Program-made: the position numbers and the translations under genes
Source: an uncultured Eubacteriales bacterium
GTDB lineage: Bacteria; Bacillota; Clostridia; Oscillospirales; Butyricicoccaceae
NCBI GenBank assembly: GCA_905199135.1
Contig: CAJKFC010000039.1
Location: forward strand, 1-16,391
DNA length: 16,391 nt
Direction: 5' to 3'
In this document: positions 6,434-14,088 of the stretch, piece after piece
How positions within the stretch are numbered: the first letter of the stretch is position 1
How the letters are laid out: each line of letters opens with the position of its first letter
Notes under the pieces: generated by a model
Databases searched by the model: none
Seen by the model: only the letters and a program-made list of their open reading frames with translations
Told to the model about the DNA's origin: nothing

Positions 6434-8799
6434 ATTTTTTCTCCTGCTGTGTCCAAAATTTTGATAAGGGAAAGCACAGACCCCACATGGTAGCCCGAAA
6501 AGGCGAAGAGAGCCTCGCCGTTGAGTGCCGCCGCCGTGTAGGGCAGGCGAAGATCGCCCACTCCCGTGCCCTTTCTTATATCTTCCCATTTATCGTCAAA
6601 AGCGCCCGCTTCCGCCGTGACATTTTTGAGGGACAGCGCCCTCTGCAAAAGTCCTTTTTCGGCGTTTTTGCCGCCGTATCTCAAGGTTACAGCCGTGCCT
6701 GTAAGCTTTTCGGCATTTTCTATAAGCTCCGAAAGCAGATGCTCTGTGGGCTCTTCGCCCGGCTCTATATATGCGACTATCTCCCTGCCGCCTTTTGACA
6801 TTCCCTCGGGCATGGGATAATTTTTCAGCATTTCTCTCGTCTTGTCCTTGATATCGGTGAGCACCACCTCTTCCACATGACCGCTGCCGCACCAGAAAAA
6901 TGTGATGTAGCCGTTCTGAGAGCCGTCGAGCTGTCTCCTGCTCTCAAAAAGGGCGTAAAATCCCTCGGGAATCATGAGTTTTCTGTGTTTTTCCACCTCG
7001 CCCGATATGCTCATGGGCACAAGTCCCTTTTCGTCGTCTATTCGGCAGAGGGATATGTTGAGACCGAATATTCCCTTTGCCGCACCCTTGTTGACTATGC
7101 TCAAAGCGGCGTTTTTTTCGTCGCTTTCGAACACGGGTACAAAGCCTGCGCCGTCATAGTAGCAGGGTGCGCCCGTCTCTTCGTCGAGTTTTGCGGCGAT
7201 GCCGAGAGCGCGGCACATTTTTACAAAGTTTATGTCTACGCTTTCCTCGCAGCCTGCCTTGTATCTCATCATGTCGGTGAGATTTTCAAGGTTTCCGCCG
7301 TAGCACTCGGAGGAAAAGCGTACGGGATATGCCAAAGCATAGGCGTATATCTCCCTCGCGCCGATTTTTCCCCTGTAATTGTCCTTTACAAAGGCTCTGA
7401 AGGGATAGAGGGGCTCGTTTTTGACCCTCTGGGGCAGGAGGTATTTTTCAAATATGTGCTTCGGCAGATTGTCCTCATATTCAAAGGCGAGAACCATGTC
7501 GGCAAGGGTTTCGGCGGTAACATCGCTGAAATCTTTAAGGGTAAGGGTGTCGAGCACCGCCTTTTTCTGCCTGTCGTCTATTTCCGTGTTTGCCATGAAT
7601 TTTTCGAGCTCGGGGTAATTTTCCCCCGCCTTTTTGCCGAAAATCGAGGCAGATTCCGATTTTTCAAGTCTTGTGCGTCTTTCGGCGTCGAAATATTCAA
7701 AGCTCTTTATCTCGTCCTGGGTTTTCTCGCGCCTTTTTTCGGGCACTCTGCCCTTGTCCACAGGAAGATCATATGAGAAAAAGCGGAGATTTTCCATGCT
7801 GTCCAAAAAGACCTCGGTGTCCTCGGCGCCGCAAAGGCTGACAGCCGAGCCGCTCTCGAGACTTGCAAAGTACAAAAGACCGCATTTGCCCGTCTCGAAC
7901 ACCGCCTTGCCGTCTCTGTCGCTTCTTTTTTCGTCGATGAGGGCGGGAGCGCCGTAATTTATCGTATAGACCCCTACCTTTGTGAAAGGCTCGGTGTGCA
8001 CCGTCACCTTTTTCACATCGGCGTAACGGCCCGTCACCGCCACAGTCTCGTATATCCTGTTTTGAACGGCTGTGGCTTCTCTGTCGCCAAAACCGAATTT
8101 TCTGTATCTCACTATGGCGCTCTTTGAAGAGGCATAGTCAAACCAGCCTGTGTCCAGCACATCTTCCGGCTCGCAGGCTCCGAGATAGCGCCATTTTTCG
8201 CCGTCAAAGGCCTCGACCCAGGCGTGATTGTCGTCGCAGTGCACCCAGTAGGGGCTGTAAACCTGCCTTGCAGGTATGCCGACACTTCTCAAAGCTGTGA
8301 CTAAAAGTACGCTCTCCTCGCCGCATCTGCCGAGACCTGTTTTATATACTGCAAGGGCGTTTTTCGTCCTGTCGTCGGCAGGGGCGTAGGTGGCAAAGGA
8401 GAGACAGCGGTAGTTGACGCACTTTATGGCCTCTTCCAAGGTCTTGTCCTTTACCTCGTCTTTGAGTATATCGGTGAAAAACTCCCCGTCCAAAAAAGGG
8501 CTCTCATCATTGACCCTATAAGGCAGGGCAAAATCGAGATATACATCGAGGGGTATATCTCTGCAATAGGGCATATTTTCATATATATCGAGCATTCTCA
8601 CGGCGTGTTTCGCCGCCTTTTGAGGATTTACCGAAATTATGTCGGCCGCAGTCATCTTTGTGTAAAGACACATGAAAAACTCGGCCTCTTTGTGGAGAAG
8701 GGAGTCTCTCACGGCGATTATCTCGTCCCTCTTTTTGGGAAAACGGGAGACATACTGCTCAAATACCCCGTCCGTATCCTTAAAATATTCCGAAAACAT
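6430..8799 (-). CDS. Transglutaminase-like protein with a second degenerate core domain
   Basis: This 789-residue protein has an N-terminal helical part (1-120) and a transglutaminase-like core. That core holds C159 in GRCGEES, GIPAR at 174-178 and H192 in DNHAWVEAF; at the usual Asp position the sequence reads LGACEPED (E210). A beta-type region follows (about 265-345). A second core-like unit lies at about 460-560 (YKAGCEES, then MCRALGIAAK), but the cysteine is offset by one residue and the histidine is absent. No signal peptide is seen, so it appears cytosolic, whereas similar Bacteroides proteins are usually exported. AGGGAGG precedes the start by 6 bases. The gene is first in an operon with mnmG and rsmG. 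Transglutaminase-like proteins include proteases and amidases, and the substrate here is unknown. Confidence 0.8.
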   Translation of the reverse strand: MFSEYFKDTDGVFEQYVSRFPKKRDEIIAVRDSLLHKEAEFFMCLYTKMTAADIISVNPQKAAKHAVRMLDIYENMPYCRDIPLDVYLDFALPYRVNDESPFLDGEFFTDILKDEVKDKTLEEAIKCVNYRCLSFATYAPADDRTKNALAVYKTGLGRCGEESVLLVTALRSVGIPARQVYSPYWVHCDDNHAWVEAFDGEKWRYLGACEPEDVLDTGWFDYASSKSAIVRYRKFGFGDREATAVQNRIYETVAVTGRYADVKKVTVHTEPFTKVGVYTINYGAPALIDEKRSDRDGKAVFETGKCGLLYFASLESGSAVSLCGAEDTEVFLDSMENLRFFSYDLPVDKGRVPEKRREKTQDEIKSFEYFDAERRTRLEKSESASIFGKKAGENYPELEKFMANTEIDDRQKKAVLDTLTLKDFSDVTAETLADMVLAFEYEDNLPKHIFEKYLLPQRVKNEPLYPFRAFVKDNYRGKIGAREIYAYALAYPVRFSSECYGGNLENLTDMMRYKAGCEESVDINFVKMCRALGIAAKLDEETGAPCYYDGAGFVPVFESDEKNAALSIVNKGAAKGIFGLNISLCRIDDEKGLVPMSISGEVEKHRKLMIPEGFYALFESRRQLDGSQNGYITFFWCGSGHVEEVVLTDIKDKTREMLKNYPMPEGMSKGGREIVAYIEPGEEPTEHLLSELIENAEKLTGTAVTLRYGGKNAEKGLLQRALSLKNVTAEAGAFDDKWEDIRKGTGVGDLRLPYTAAALNGEALFAFSGYHVGSVLSLIKILDTAGEKI

Positions 8800-8847
8800 A
8801 CCGTTCCTCCCTGTCTCTGACTTTTATATAAATCCATACTTTATACA

Positions 8848-8876
8848 ATTATATAATAGGGGAATTGTATTGTCAA
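8848..8876 (-). promoter_or_regulatory. Consensus promoter of the transglutaminase-mnmG-rsmG operon
   Basis: On the minus strand TTGACA (8871-8876) and TATAAT (8848-8853) are separated by exactly 17 bases, which is a perfect match to the housekeeping sigma factor consensus. It lies about 50 bases upstream of the transglutaminase start. Confidence 0.85.
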
Positions 8877-8898
8877 TCGCATAGTTTTGTGATAAGAT
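8870..8898 (+). promoter_or_regulatory. Promoter of the cutC-ROK-nagA operon
   Basis: TTGTCA (8870-8875) and TAAGAT (8893-8898) are spaced by 17 bases on the plus strand, 30 bases before the cutC start codon. The -35 hexamer shares five bases with the -35 hexamer of the opposite promoter. Confidence 0.7.
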
Positions 8899-8927
8899 AT
8901 TTTCATATAACTTTAAGGAGATAATTT

Positions 8928-9665
8928 ATGACGATAGAAGTGTGCTGCGGCGGCTACAAGGACGCTCTCGCCGCATACAGAGGGGGCGCCGACCGAGTGG
9001 AGCTGTGCTCCGACATTTTATACGGCGGTCTCACTCCCACATTGGGCACTCTTGCCCTTACAAAGGAAAACACAAGCCTTGAATGCTCCTGTATGCTGAG
9101 GTGCCGTGAAGGGGGCTTCTGCTATGACGGGCACGAGTTTGCCGTAATGAAAAAGGACGCCGAGCTGTTTATATCCATGGGGTGCGACGGTCTGGTCTTC
9201 GGCTTTCTCACAAGAGAGGGTTTTATAGACTACGAGATGACGGCGCGCATGTGCGATTTTATAGACGGCCGCTGTAAGTGCGTATTCCACAAGGCCTTTG
9301 ACTGCTCAAAGGACGAGCTTCATTCGGCTCACGCCGCCTTAAAAAAGGCGGGCATCGACCGTATTCTGACCTCGGGCAGAGCCAAAACAGCCTTGGAGGG
9401 TGTATCTGTCCTAAAAGAGCTCAGCTCAATGGGCGGTATCGAGATAATGGCAGGGGGCTCTGTGCGAAGCCACAACATAAAGGAGCTTTTTGAAAAGAGC
9501 GGCTGCAATAGCTTTCACACCTCGGCCTTTGAATGGCTGAGTGACGATTCGGCTCGTTCCCCTTTCATATCCTTCAGCCCCAAAAAAGGCTTTGAGGACG
9601 GACAGTACATGGAGGCGCAGGAGAGCGTAATAAGAGATTTCACCATATCCGCAAGGAGTTTATAA
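8928..9665 (+). CDS. cutC: CutC family protein
   Basis: This 245-residue protein is a TIM-barrel member of the CutC family, named for copper homeostasis in E. coli though its biochemical role is unsettled. Family segments are EVCC at 4-7, GGADRVELCSD (19-29), GGLTPT (33-38), FHKAFD (120-125), DRILTSG (144-150) and HTSAF (197-201). It contains 13 cysteines, which seems rich and could matter for metal binding. AAGGAG lies 7 bases before the ATG. The stop overlaps the start of the ROK kinase gene by one base (TAATG), and nagA follows. This context points to a link with amino-sugar metabolism more than with copper; no copper ATPase or regulator is nearby. Confidence 0.92.
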   Translation: MTIEVCCGGYKDALAAYRGGADRVELCSDILYGGLTPTLGTLALTKENTSLECSCMLRCREGGFCYDGHEFAVMKKDAELFISMGCDGLVFGFLTREGFIDYEMTARMCDFIDGRCKCVFHKAFDCSKDELHSAHAALKKAGIDRILTSGRAKTALEGVSVLKELSSMGGIEIMAGGSVRSHNIKELFEKSGCNSFHTSAFEWLSDDSARSPFISFSPKKGFEDGQYMEAQESVIRDFTISARSL

Positions 9666-10543
9666 TGAAAATACTGACATTCGACATAGGAGGAACCCTC
9701 ATAAAATCGGGGCTCTACTCCGACGGAAAGATAGATTTTTACACCGAGCACCCCTATCCTGCCATCGGCAGAGAGGGCATTTTAGAGGTGCTTTCTAATG
9801 TATTCAAGAGCTTTGAGGGCAGCTTTGACGCCGTCGGCATTTCGACGGCAGGACTCGTCGACTCCAAAAGGGGAGAGATAATATTCTGCTCCGACGCCAT
9901 ACCCGATTACACGGGCACAAAGCTCAAGGAAACCGCCGAGAAAATGTGCGGCAAAAAGGCGTTTATCATAAACGATGTCAACGCCGCCGCCTTAGGCGAG
10001 GGGGTATTCGGCGCAGGCGTGCCCTACTCCGACTTTATCTGCCTGACCTACGGCACTTCCATCGGCGGAGCCATCGTGATAAACGGCTCGGTCTACGAGG
10101 GCAAAGGGGGCTATGCAGGGGAGATAGGCCATATAGTCACCCACATAAACGGCAAAAAATGCGCCTGCGGAGGCAGGGGGTGCTACTGCGAGTATGCCTC
10201 GGCCACCGCTCTTGTGGAAAAATGCCGCCTTTTCGACAACAGCATCGAAAACGGACGGGATATTTTTGAAAAAATCCACGACGAAAACATCAAAAACGCC
10301 GTCGACGACTGGATAGACGAGATAGTTTTGGGTCTTGTCACCGTGTGCCACATCTTCGATCCGCCCGCGATAATTTTGGGCGGCGGCATAATGAACGAGA
10401 AATACATAACCGATTCGGTGGGTGAAAAGCTCAAAAGCTCCGTCATGGAGGGCTACCGCAATGTAAATGTGCTGCCCGCCCTTTTGGGAAACAGGGCGGG
10501 GCTCATGGGAGCTGCCGCGAAGGCTTTAAGGAGCATGAAATGA
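9665..10543 (+). CDS. ROK family sugar kinase
   Basis: This 292-residue ROK protein probably phosphorylates a hexose or N-acetylhexosamine with ATP in the cytosol. It shows the N-terminal phosphate loop DIGGT (7-11), the catalytic aspartate D104 in IINDVNAA, GEIGH (152-156) and a zinc site made of H156 with C166, C168 and C173. The conserved Glu that normally ends the CxCGxxGCxE motif appears to be Cys (C175), with Glu next to it. There is no N-terminal DNA-binding domain, so it is a kinase and not a NagC-type repressor. AAGGAG precedes the ATG by 6 bases. Its last bases overlap the nagA start as ATGA, so GlcNAc or ManNAc is the likeliest substrate; glucose cannot be excluded. Confidence 0.9.
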   Translation: MKILTFDIGGTLIKSGLYSDGKIDFYTEHPYPAIGREGILEVLSNVFKSFEGSFDAVGISTAGLVDSKRGEIIFCSDAIPDYTGTKLKETAEKMCGKKAFIINDVNAAALGEGVFGAGVPYSDFICLTYGTSIGGAIVINGSVYEGKGGYAGEIGHIVTHINGKKCACGGRGCYCEYASATALVEKCRLFDNSIENGRDIFEKIHDENIKNAVDDWIDEIVLGLVTVCHIFDPPAIILGGGIMNEKYITDSVGEKLKSSVMEGYRNVNVLPALLGNRAGLMGAAAKALRSMK

Positions 10544-11667
10544 TTTTCAAAAACGCCGAGGTATTTTTAAACGGACGCTTTGAACGAGCCGATTTCGAGG
10601 TGGAAAACGGCGTTTTCCGCCGTATATCTCCATGTATAGAGGAAGATGGCGCCGACCTTTCACATCTTTGCGTCATTCCCGGTCTTGTGGATATACACAC
10701 CCACGGAGCCATAGGGGAAGATTTTTCCCGCTGCGGAAGAGATGCTCTTGAAAAGCTGGAAAAACACTATCTCTCCATAGGCGTAACCTCTGTTTTGCCG
10801 ACGGTTTTGGCGGTAAATATTGATAAATACAGGGAGATACTGCCTGTTTTGGCGGAGTTTACCGATAAGAGCTCCGTTTTTGCAGGCATAAACCTGGAAG
10901 GCCCCTTTATATCCAAAAGTAAATCGGGGGCAATAGACAAAAACGCCATAATCCCCTTTGACAGGTGTATTTTAAATGAGCTGATATCTCTCTGCGGCGG
11001 TCAGCTGAAAATCATGACTGCCGCCCCTGAGACCGAGGGCTTTGACGAGCTTTTAAAGCTGAGCCGAGGTCTTTTCCGCCTGTCTTTGGGTCACACTGAG
11101 TGCACGGGAGATCAGGCGGCAGCCGCCTTTGAGGGCGGAGCCGAAAATGTCACCCATCTTTTCAACGCCATGGACAGCCTTCACCACCGAAAAGGGGGAA
11201 TTATCGCCGAGGCTCTCTCCCGAGATGTGTTCAAGGAGATAATATGCGACGGTTTTCACATTGAAAACCGAGTTTTGAAAGGGATTTTCAAGGGCTACTC
11301 CCCCACTCTCGCCGCCGTTTCCGACTCCATGAGCGCCGAAGGTCTCTCCGACGGAGAGTATTTTCTCGGCGGTCTGCCCGTTACGGTAAAAGATAAAAAG
11401 GCATATCTCACGGGCACCGACACCATAGCCGGCTCGTGCCGCAATCTGTTTGACGGCTTTGTAAATCTCATTTCGGCAGGCGTGGGCATCTCTGCCGCCG
11501 TTTCCGCCGTCACCGAAAACCCCGCAAAAGCTGCAGGCATAGACAGGGGCGTGATAAAAGAGGGCGGCGACGCCGATTTCTTGATTTTGCCCCCCGTATA
11601 TGATATAATATCTTTAAAAGATAACAGCATAAAGGCGGTATACAAGAGAGGAGAGAGGGTCAGATGA
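10540..11667 (+). CDS. nagA: N-acetylglucosamine-6-phosphate deacetylase
   Basis: NagA removes acetate from N-acetylglucosamine-6-phosphate to give glucosamine-6-phosphate in the cytosol. The 375-residue protein keeps the amidohydrolase set: HTH at 53-55, E120 in LEGPF, H185 in GHT, H206 in THLFNAM, H240 in DGFH and the catalytic D262 in SDSM. The histidine often seen in the KGAH segment after GPF is not present (SGAIDK). It overlaps the kinase gene by four bases at its start and a small membrane protein gene by four bases at its end. A glucosamine-6-phosphate deaminase gene (nagB) is not in the window, so the route to fructose-6-phosphate must be completed elsewhere. Confidence 0.96.
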   Translation: MIFKNAEVFLNGRFERADFEVENGVFRRISPCIEEDGADLSHLCVIPGLVDIHTHGAIGEDFSRCGRDALEKLEKHYLSIGVTSVLPTVLAVNIDKYREILPVLAEFTDKSSVFAGINLEGPFISKSKSGAIDKNAIIPFDRCILNELISLCGGQLKIMTAAPETEGFDELLKLSRGLFRLSLGHTECTGDQAAAAFEGGAENVTHLFNAMDSLHHRKGGIIAEALSRDVFKEIICDGFHIENRVLKGIFKGYSPTLAAVSDSMSAEGLSDGEYFLGGLPVTVKDKKAYLTGTDTIAGSCRNLFDGFVNLISAGVGISAAVSAVTENPAKAAGIDRGVIKEGGDADFLILPPVYDIISLKDNSIKAVYKRGERVR

Positions 11668-11873
11668 AAGCTCTTTTAAAAGATTCCCTCGGTCACGGTC
11701 TCATTTTCGCCCCGGCTTACACCGTAGCCTCGGTCATCACGGGCGGTCTCCGCTTCGGCGAGGGGGTTTCACCCATTCCCCTGCAGCTTTTAAAGTTTTT
11801 CGCCGCGGGCTTTGTCTCCGCCTTTGTCTTATGGTTTATATTCGCGTTTATAAGAAGCAAAAAGAAAAAATAA
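11664..11873 (+). CDS. Small membrane protein, 69 residues, function unknown
   Basis: The predicted protein has two hydrophobic stretches, about 11-28 and 42-63, joined by a short loop and ending in RSKKKK, which favours a cytosolic C-terminus. The start codon overlaps the nagA stop as ATGA, and GAGAGAGGG lies just upstream, so translation coupled to nagA is likely. A terminator follows at once. I do not recognise the family. The coupling and the local codon style support a real gene. A role in membrane-linked amino-sugar uptake or recycling would be a guess. Confidence 0.65.
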   Translation: MKALLKDSLGHGLIFAPAYTVASVITGGLRFGEGVSPIPLQLLKFFAAGFVSAFVLWFIFAFIRSKKKK

Positions 11874-11898
11874 AAAAGCGCCCCGAAGGACGCTTTTT
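11872..11898. terminator. Bidirectional terminator shared by the nagA operon and tRNA-Sec
   Basis: AAAAAGCG and CGCTTTTT form the outer stem (about 11873-11880 with 11891-11898), extended by CC/GG around a CGAA loop with one mismatch. The plus strand ends in five T. The minus strand continues into a long T-rich run that overlaps the end of the small membrane protein gene. It directly abuts the encoded CCA of the tRNA. Confidence 0.8.
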
Positions 11899-11993
11899 GG
11901 CGGGAACGTGTGGGAATTGAACCCACCTATGAGGTTTTATCCCCAATTACCGGTTTTGAAGACCGGAGGGCACACCAGCACCCATCCGCTCCC
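11898..11993 (-). tRNA. selC: Selenocysteine tRNA (anticodon TCA)
   Basis: The minus strand reads as a 96-base tRNA with an encoded CCA. The anticodon loop is CTTCAAA (anticodon TCA, 11957-11959) on a 5-bp CCGGT/ACCGG stem. The D arm has a 6-bp stem (GGGTGC/GTGCCC) with a 4-base loop. A long variable arm has a 5-bp stem, and the T arm is GTGGG-TTCAATT-CCCAC. The acceptor stem has seven pairs plus an eighth G-A position. A 6-bp D stem, long variable arm and UCA anticodon together are hallmarks of bacterial tRNA-Sec, which is charged by SerRS, converted by SelA and delivered by SelB at UGA codons. None of selA, selB or selD is in the window. Confidence 0.95.
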
Positions 11994-12020
11994 GTATTAT
12001 GTTTTCTCTTTAGCCTTGAT

Positions 12021-12049
12021 ATTATACCACGGTTTTCGTCAAAAAGCAA
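12021..12049 (-). promoter_or_regulatory. Promoter of tRNA-Sec
   Basis: On the minus strand TTGCTT (12044-12049) and a perfect TATAAT (12021-12026) are 17 bases apart. The start of transcription would fall near 12014, about 20 bases before the mature 5' end of the tRNA at 11993. Confidence 0.75.
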
Positions 12050-12123
12050 GAGTTTTTTTATTTAAATATTCAGCGCCGCCTCAATATATTTTCTATATTG
12101 CTTCGGCAAGGAAAGGGGACATT

Positions 12124-13458
12124 ATGGACATTATCACCGCATATTCGGGCGGAGGTTTTCCCTCGGCCATAGGCATAGTCAGGCTTTCGGGTGAAGGCAC
12201 GGGAGCTCTTTTAAACAAGATTTTCAGGGCAAAAGGCGAGATGACGCCGAGAATGATGCGCTACGGCGAGGCTTTGGGCCGCGACGGCAAGACGATAGAC
12301 CTCTGTATGGCGGCATATTTTGAAGAGGGTCACAGCTACACGGGCGAGGAGATGGCCGAGATATACTGCCACGGCTCCCAGGCTGTCGTGGAGGAGCTGC
12401 TCCGCGCCGCTCAAAAGGCGGGCGCAAGGCTTGCCGAGGCGGGCGAGTTTACAAAAAGGGCCTTTTTAAACGGCAAAAGGGATCTCACCGAGGCCGAGGC
12501 CGTCGGCGATCTGATACACGCCACCGCCTTGAATCAGGCAAAGGCCGCCATCGACCAGCTTTCGGGCGGCATATACAAAAAGGTATCCTATTACTATCAG
12601 AAGATAAACGCCCTTTTGGCTCATTTTTACGCCGTGTGCGACTACACCGACGAGGACATCGAGCCCTTTGACTATGAAAACGCAAGGGATACCCTCATCG
12701 AGGTGACAGACGGGCTCAAGGCTCTCTATGAGACCTTTGAGCTGGGCAGCACAGTCAAGAACGGACTGCCCTGCGCCATAATAGGCAGACCCAACTCGGG
12801 CAAATCCTCCCTGCTCAACGCCATTTTGGGCTATGAGAGGGCGATAGTCACCGAGGAGGAGGGCACAACGAGAGACACCGTCGAGTGCACCGTACAGATA
12901 AAGGGTACACTTTTGCGCCTCATCGACACTGCGGGCATAAGAGACGGCGAGAGCAAGGCCGAAAGGCTGGGCATCGAGCGCTCCATCGAGGCGGCAAAGC
13001 AGGCAAAGCTTGTGCTTTGCGTCATCGACGGCTCCGCTCCCCCCACAAGCGACGATTTCCGCTCGGTGGGCGTGGCAAAAGACGCCGAAAAATCGGTGCT
13101 TATAATAAACAAGACTGACAAGGGCATAAGATACATAGACGAATACGGCTTTGACACTGTATTCTATGTGTCGGCAAAAACCGGCGAGGGCATCGGCGAG
13201 CTTATGAAATATCTCGGCAGCCTTGTAAAATACAACGACAGCGAGACGATAATCACCAGCTCGAGGCAGGCATATCTTCTCGAAAAGGCCTATGACTGCC
13301 TGTATGAGGCCGAGATAAGCGCCAGAATAGGTCAGACAGCCGACGCATTTCTGTCGGACGCCGAGGCAGGTCTTGCATATTTGGGCGATGTTTTGGGCAA
13401 AACCCCATCAAAAGATATGCTCGACGAGATATTCTCCAAGTTCTGCGTGGGAAAATAA
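12124..13458 (+). CDS. mnmE: tRNA modification GTPase MnmE
   Basis: MnmE (TrmE) is the GTPase and folate-binding partner of MnmG in forming cmnm5U34 in tRNA. The protein is 444 residues, near the usual 450-460. It has an N-terminal tetrahydrofolate-binding domain, a helical domain, and an inserted G domain with G1 GRPNSGKS (221-228), TTRDT (248-252), DTAG (268-271) and NKTD (329-332). It ends in the catalytic FCVGK with C441. The open frame extends 216 bases upstream across the tRNA gene, but the start is put at 12124, where GGGGAC precedes the ATG and family similarity begins. In many Firmicutes it sits directly before mnmG; here it stands alone. Confidence 0.98.
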   Translation: MDIITAYSGGGFPSAIGIVRLSGEGTGALLNKIFRAKGEMTPRMMRYGEALGRDGKTIDLCMAAYFEEGHSYTGEEMAEIYCHGSQAVVEELLRAAQKAGARLAEAGEFTKRAFLNGKRDLTEAEAVGDLIHATALNQAKAAIDQLSGGIYKKVSYYYQKINALLAHFYAVCDYTDEDIEPFDYENARDTLIEVTDGLKALYETFELGSTVKNGLPCAIIGRPNSGKSSLLNAILGYERAIVTEEEGTTRDTVECTVQIKGTLLRLIDTAGIRDGESKAERLGIERSIEAAKQAKLVLCVIDGSAPPTSDDFRSVGVAKDAEKSVLIINKTDKGIRYIDEYGFDTVFYVSAKTGEGIGELMKYLGSLVKYNDSETIITSSRQAYLLEKAYDCLYEAEISARIGQTADAFLSDAEAGLAYLGDVLGKTPSKDMLDEIFSKFCVGK

Positions 13459-13462
13459 AATA

Positions 13463-13487
13463 AACGGAGCGAAAGCTCCGTTTTTTT
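13463..13487. terminator. Bidirectional terminator between mnmE and a convergent gene
   Basis: AACGGAGC (13463-13470) and GCTCCGTT (13475-13482) form an 8-bp stem with a GAAA loop, followed by a T-run on the plus strand. On the minus strand a T-rich stretch follows as well. The last bases overlap the stop codon of the minus-strand gene. Confidence 0.85.
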
Positions 13488-14064
13488 ATTCGAATATCAT
13501 TGCCATCACTCCGCAGAAGGCGACAAGCACTCCTCCTGCCCTTATGAAGAAGAGGGACGCCTCCGAAGGCTCGGCGTCTTTATATCTGAAGCCGTATTTT
13601 ACATACCACAGGGCCTTCGGCCACACCGCCATAAACGCTCCTATTATCACAAGGAGGGCATAGAGCAGGGGAGACTGCCCTTTTTTCTCCGCGGGCTCGG
13701 CACTCTCCACGGCGCTCAGTATCATATCGCCAGCCGTTCTCGAGCCTTTCTCTGTGCTTTCGCCGTCGGGCGACTTATAAGAGCCGGTCATTATAAAGCC
13801 CTCGTCGTATCTTGCCGACCAGACTGTGCCGTCCTCATAAGTGACTTCGGCGTAGCCGTCGGCTTTATATTCAAATGTATACACATCTTCCCCTACGGTA
13901 ACCGTTCCCTTTGAGCGGCTTTCGGGGGAGTATTCAAGAGTTCCTTCCTTTCCGTCCACCGTTACGGATATGGCAGAGCTCTCCTCTTTATTTCCCTCGG
14001 CAAATCTCAAAACCGTAGAAACGATGAGAAGTAAGGCAAGAATTATGGGTATTATCTTTTTCAT
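13486..14064 (-). CDS. Membrane protein of unknown function, three hydrophobic segments
   Basis: The 192-residue protein begins with a hydrophobic stretch (about 5-20) that is a signal peptide or anchor. A polar beta-rich part follows (about 25-110, containing VTYEDGTVWSARY), then two C-terminal membrane segments (about 131-149 and 171-190) joined by a loop with WYVKYGFRYKDAEPSE. This tail resembles small clostridial membrane domains of the DUF6199 kind, a match made from memory. The ATG at 14064 is chosen because AGGAG lies upstream at 11 bases; a GTG at 14076 directly abuts that site. It is transcribed alone, converging on mnmE. The polar part is probably outside the cell. No function is claimed. 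Confidence 0.7.
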   Translation of the reverse strand: MKKIIPIILALLLIVSTVLRFAEGNKEESSAISVTVDGKEGTLEYSPESRSKGTVTVGEDVYTFEYKADGYAEVTYEDGTVWSARYDEGFIMTGSYKSPDGESTEKGSRTAGDMILSAVESAEPAEKKGQSPLLYALLVIIGAFMAVWPKALWYVKYGFRYKDAEPSEASLFFIRAGGVLVAFCGVMAMIFE

Positions 14065-14088
14065 AATTTGTGTCACTCCTTTGTTTCA

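Noticed and set aside
6434..6589. N-terminal extension of mnmG
   Set aside because: The 52 extra codons lack family similarity and overlap the transglutaminase gene. The ATG at 6433 has a good AGGAG site and starts just before the FAD motif.
12021..12042. TTGACG as the -35 box for tRNA-Sec
   Set aside because: It lies only 10 bases from the -10 box. TTGCTT at 17 bases gives normal spacing.
11908..12123. N-terminal extension of mnmE
   Set aside because: It runs through the tRNA-Sec gene and its promoter. Conserved MnmE sequence begins at the ATG at 12124.
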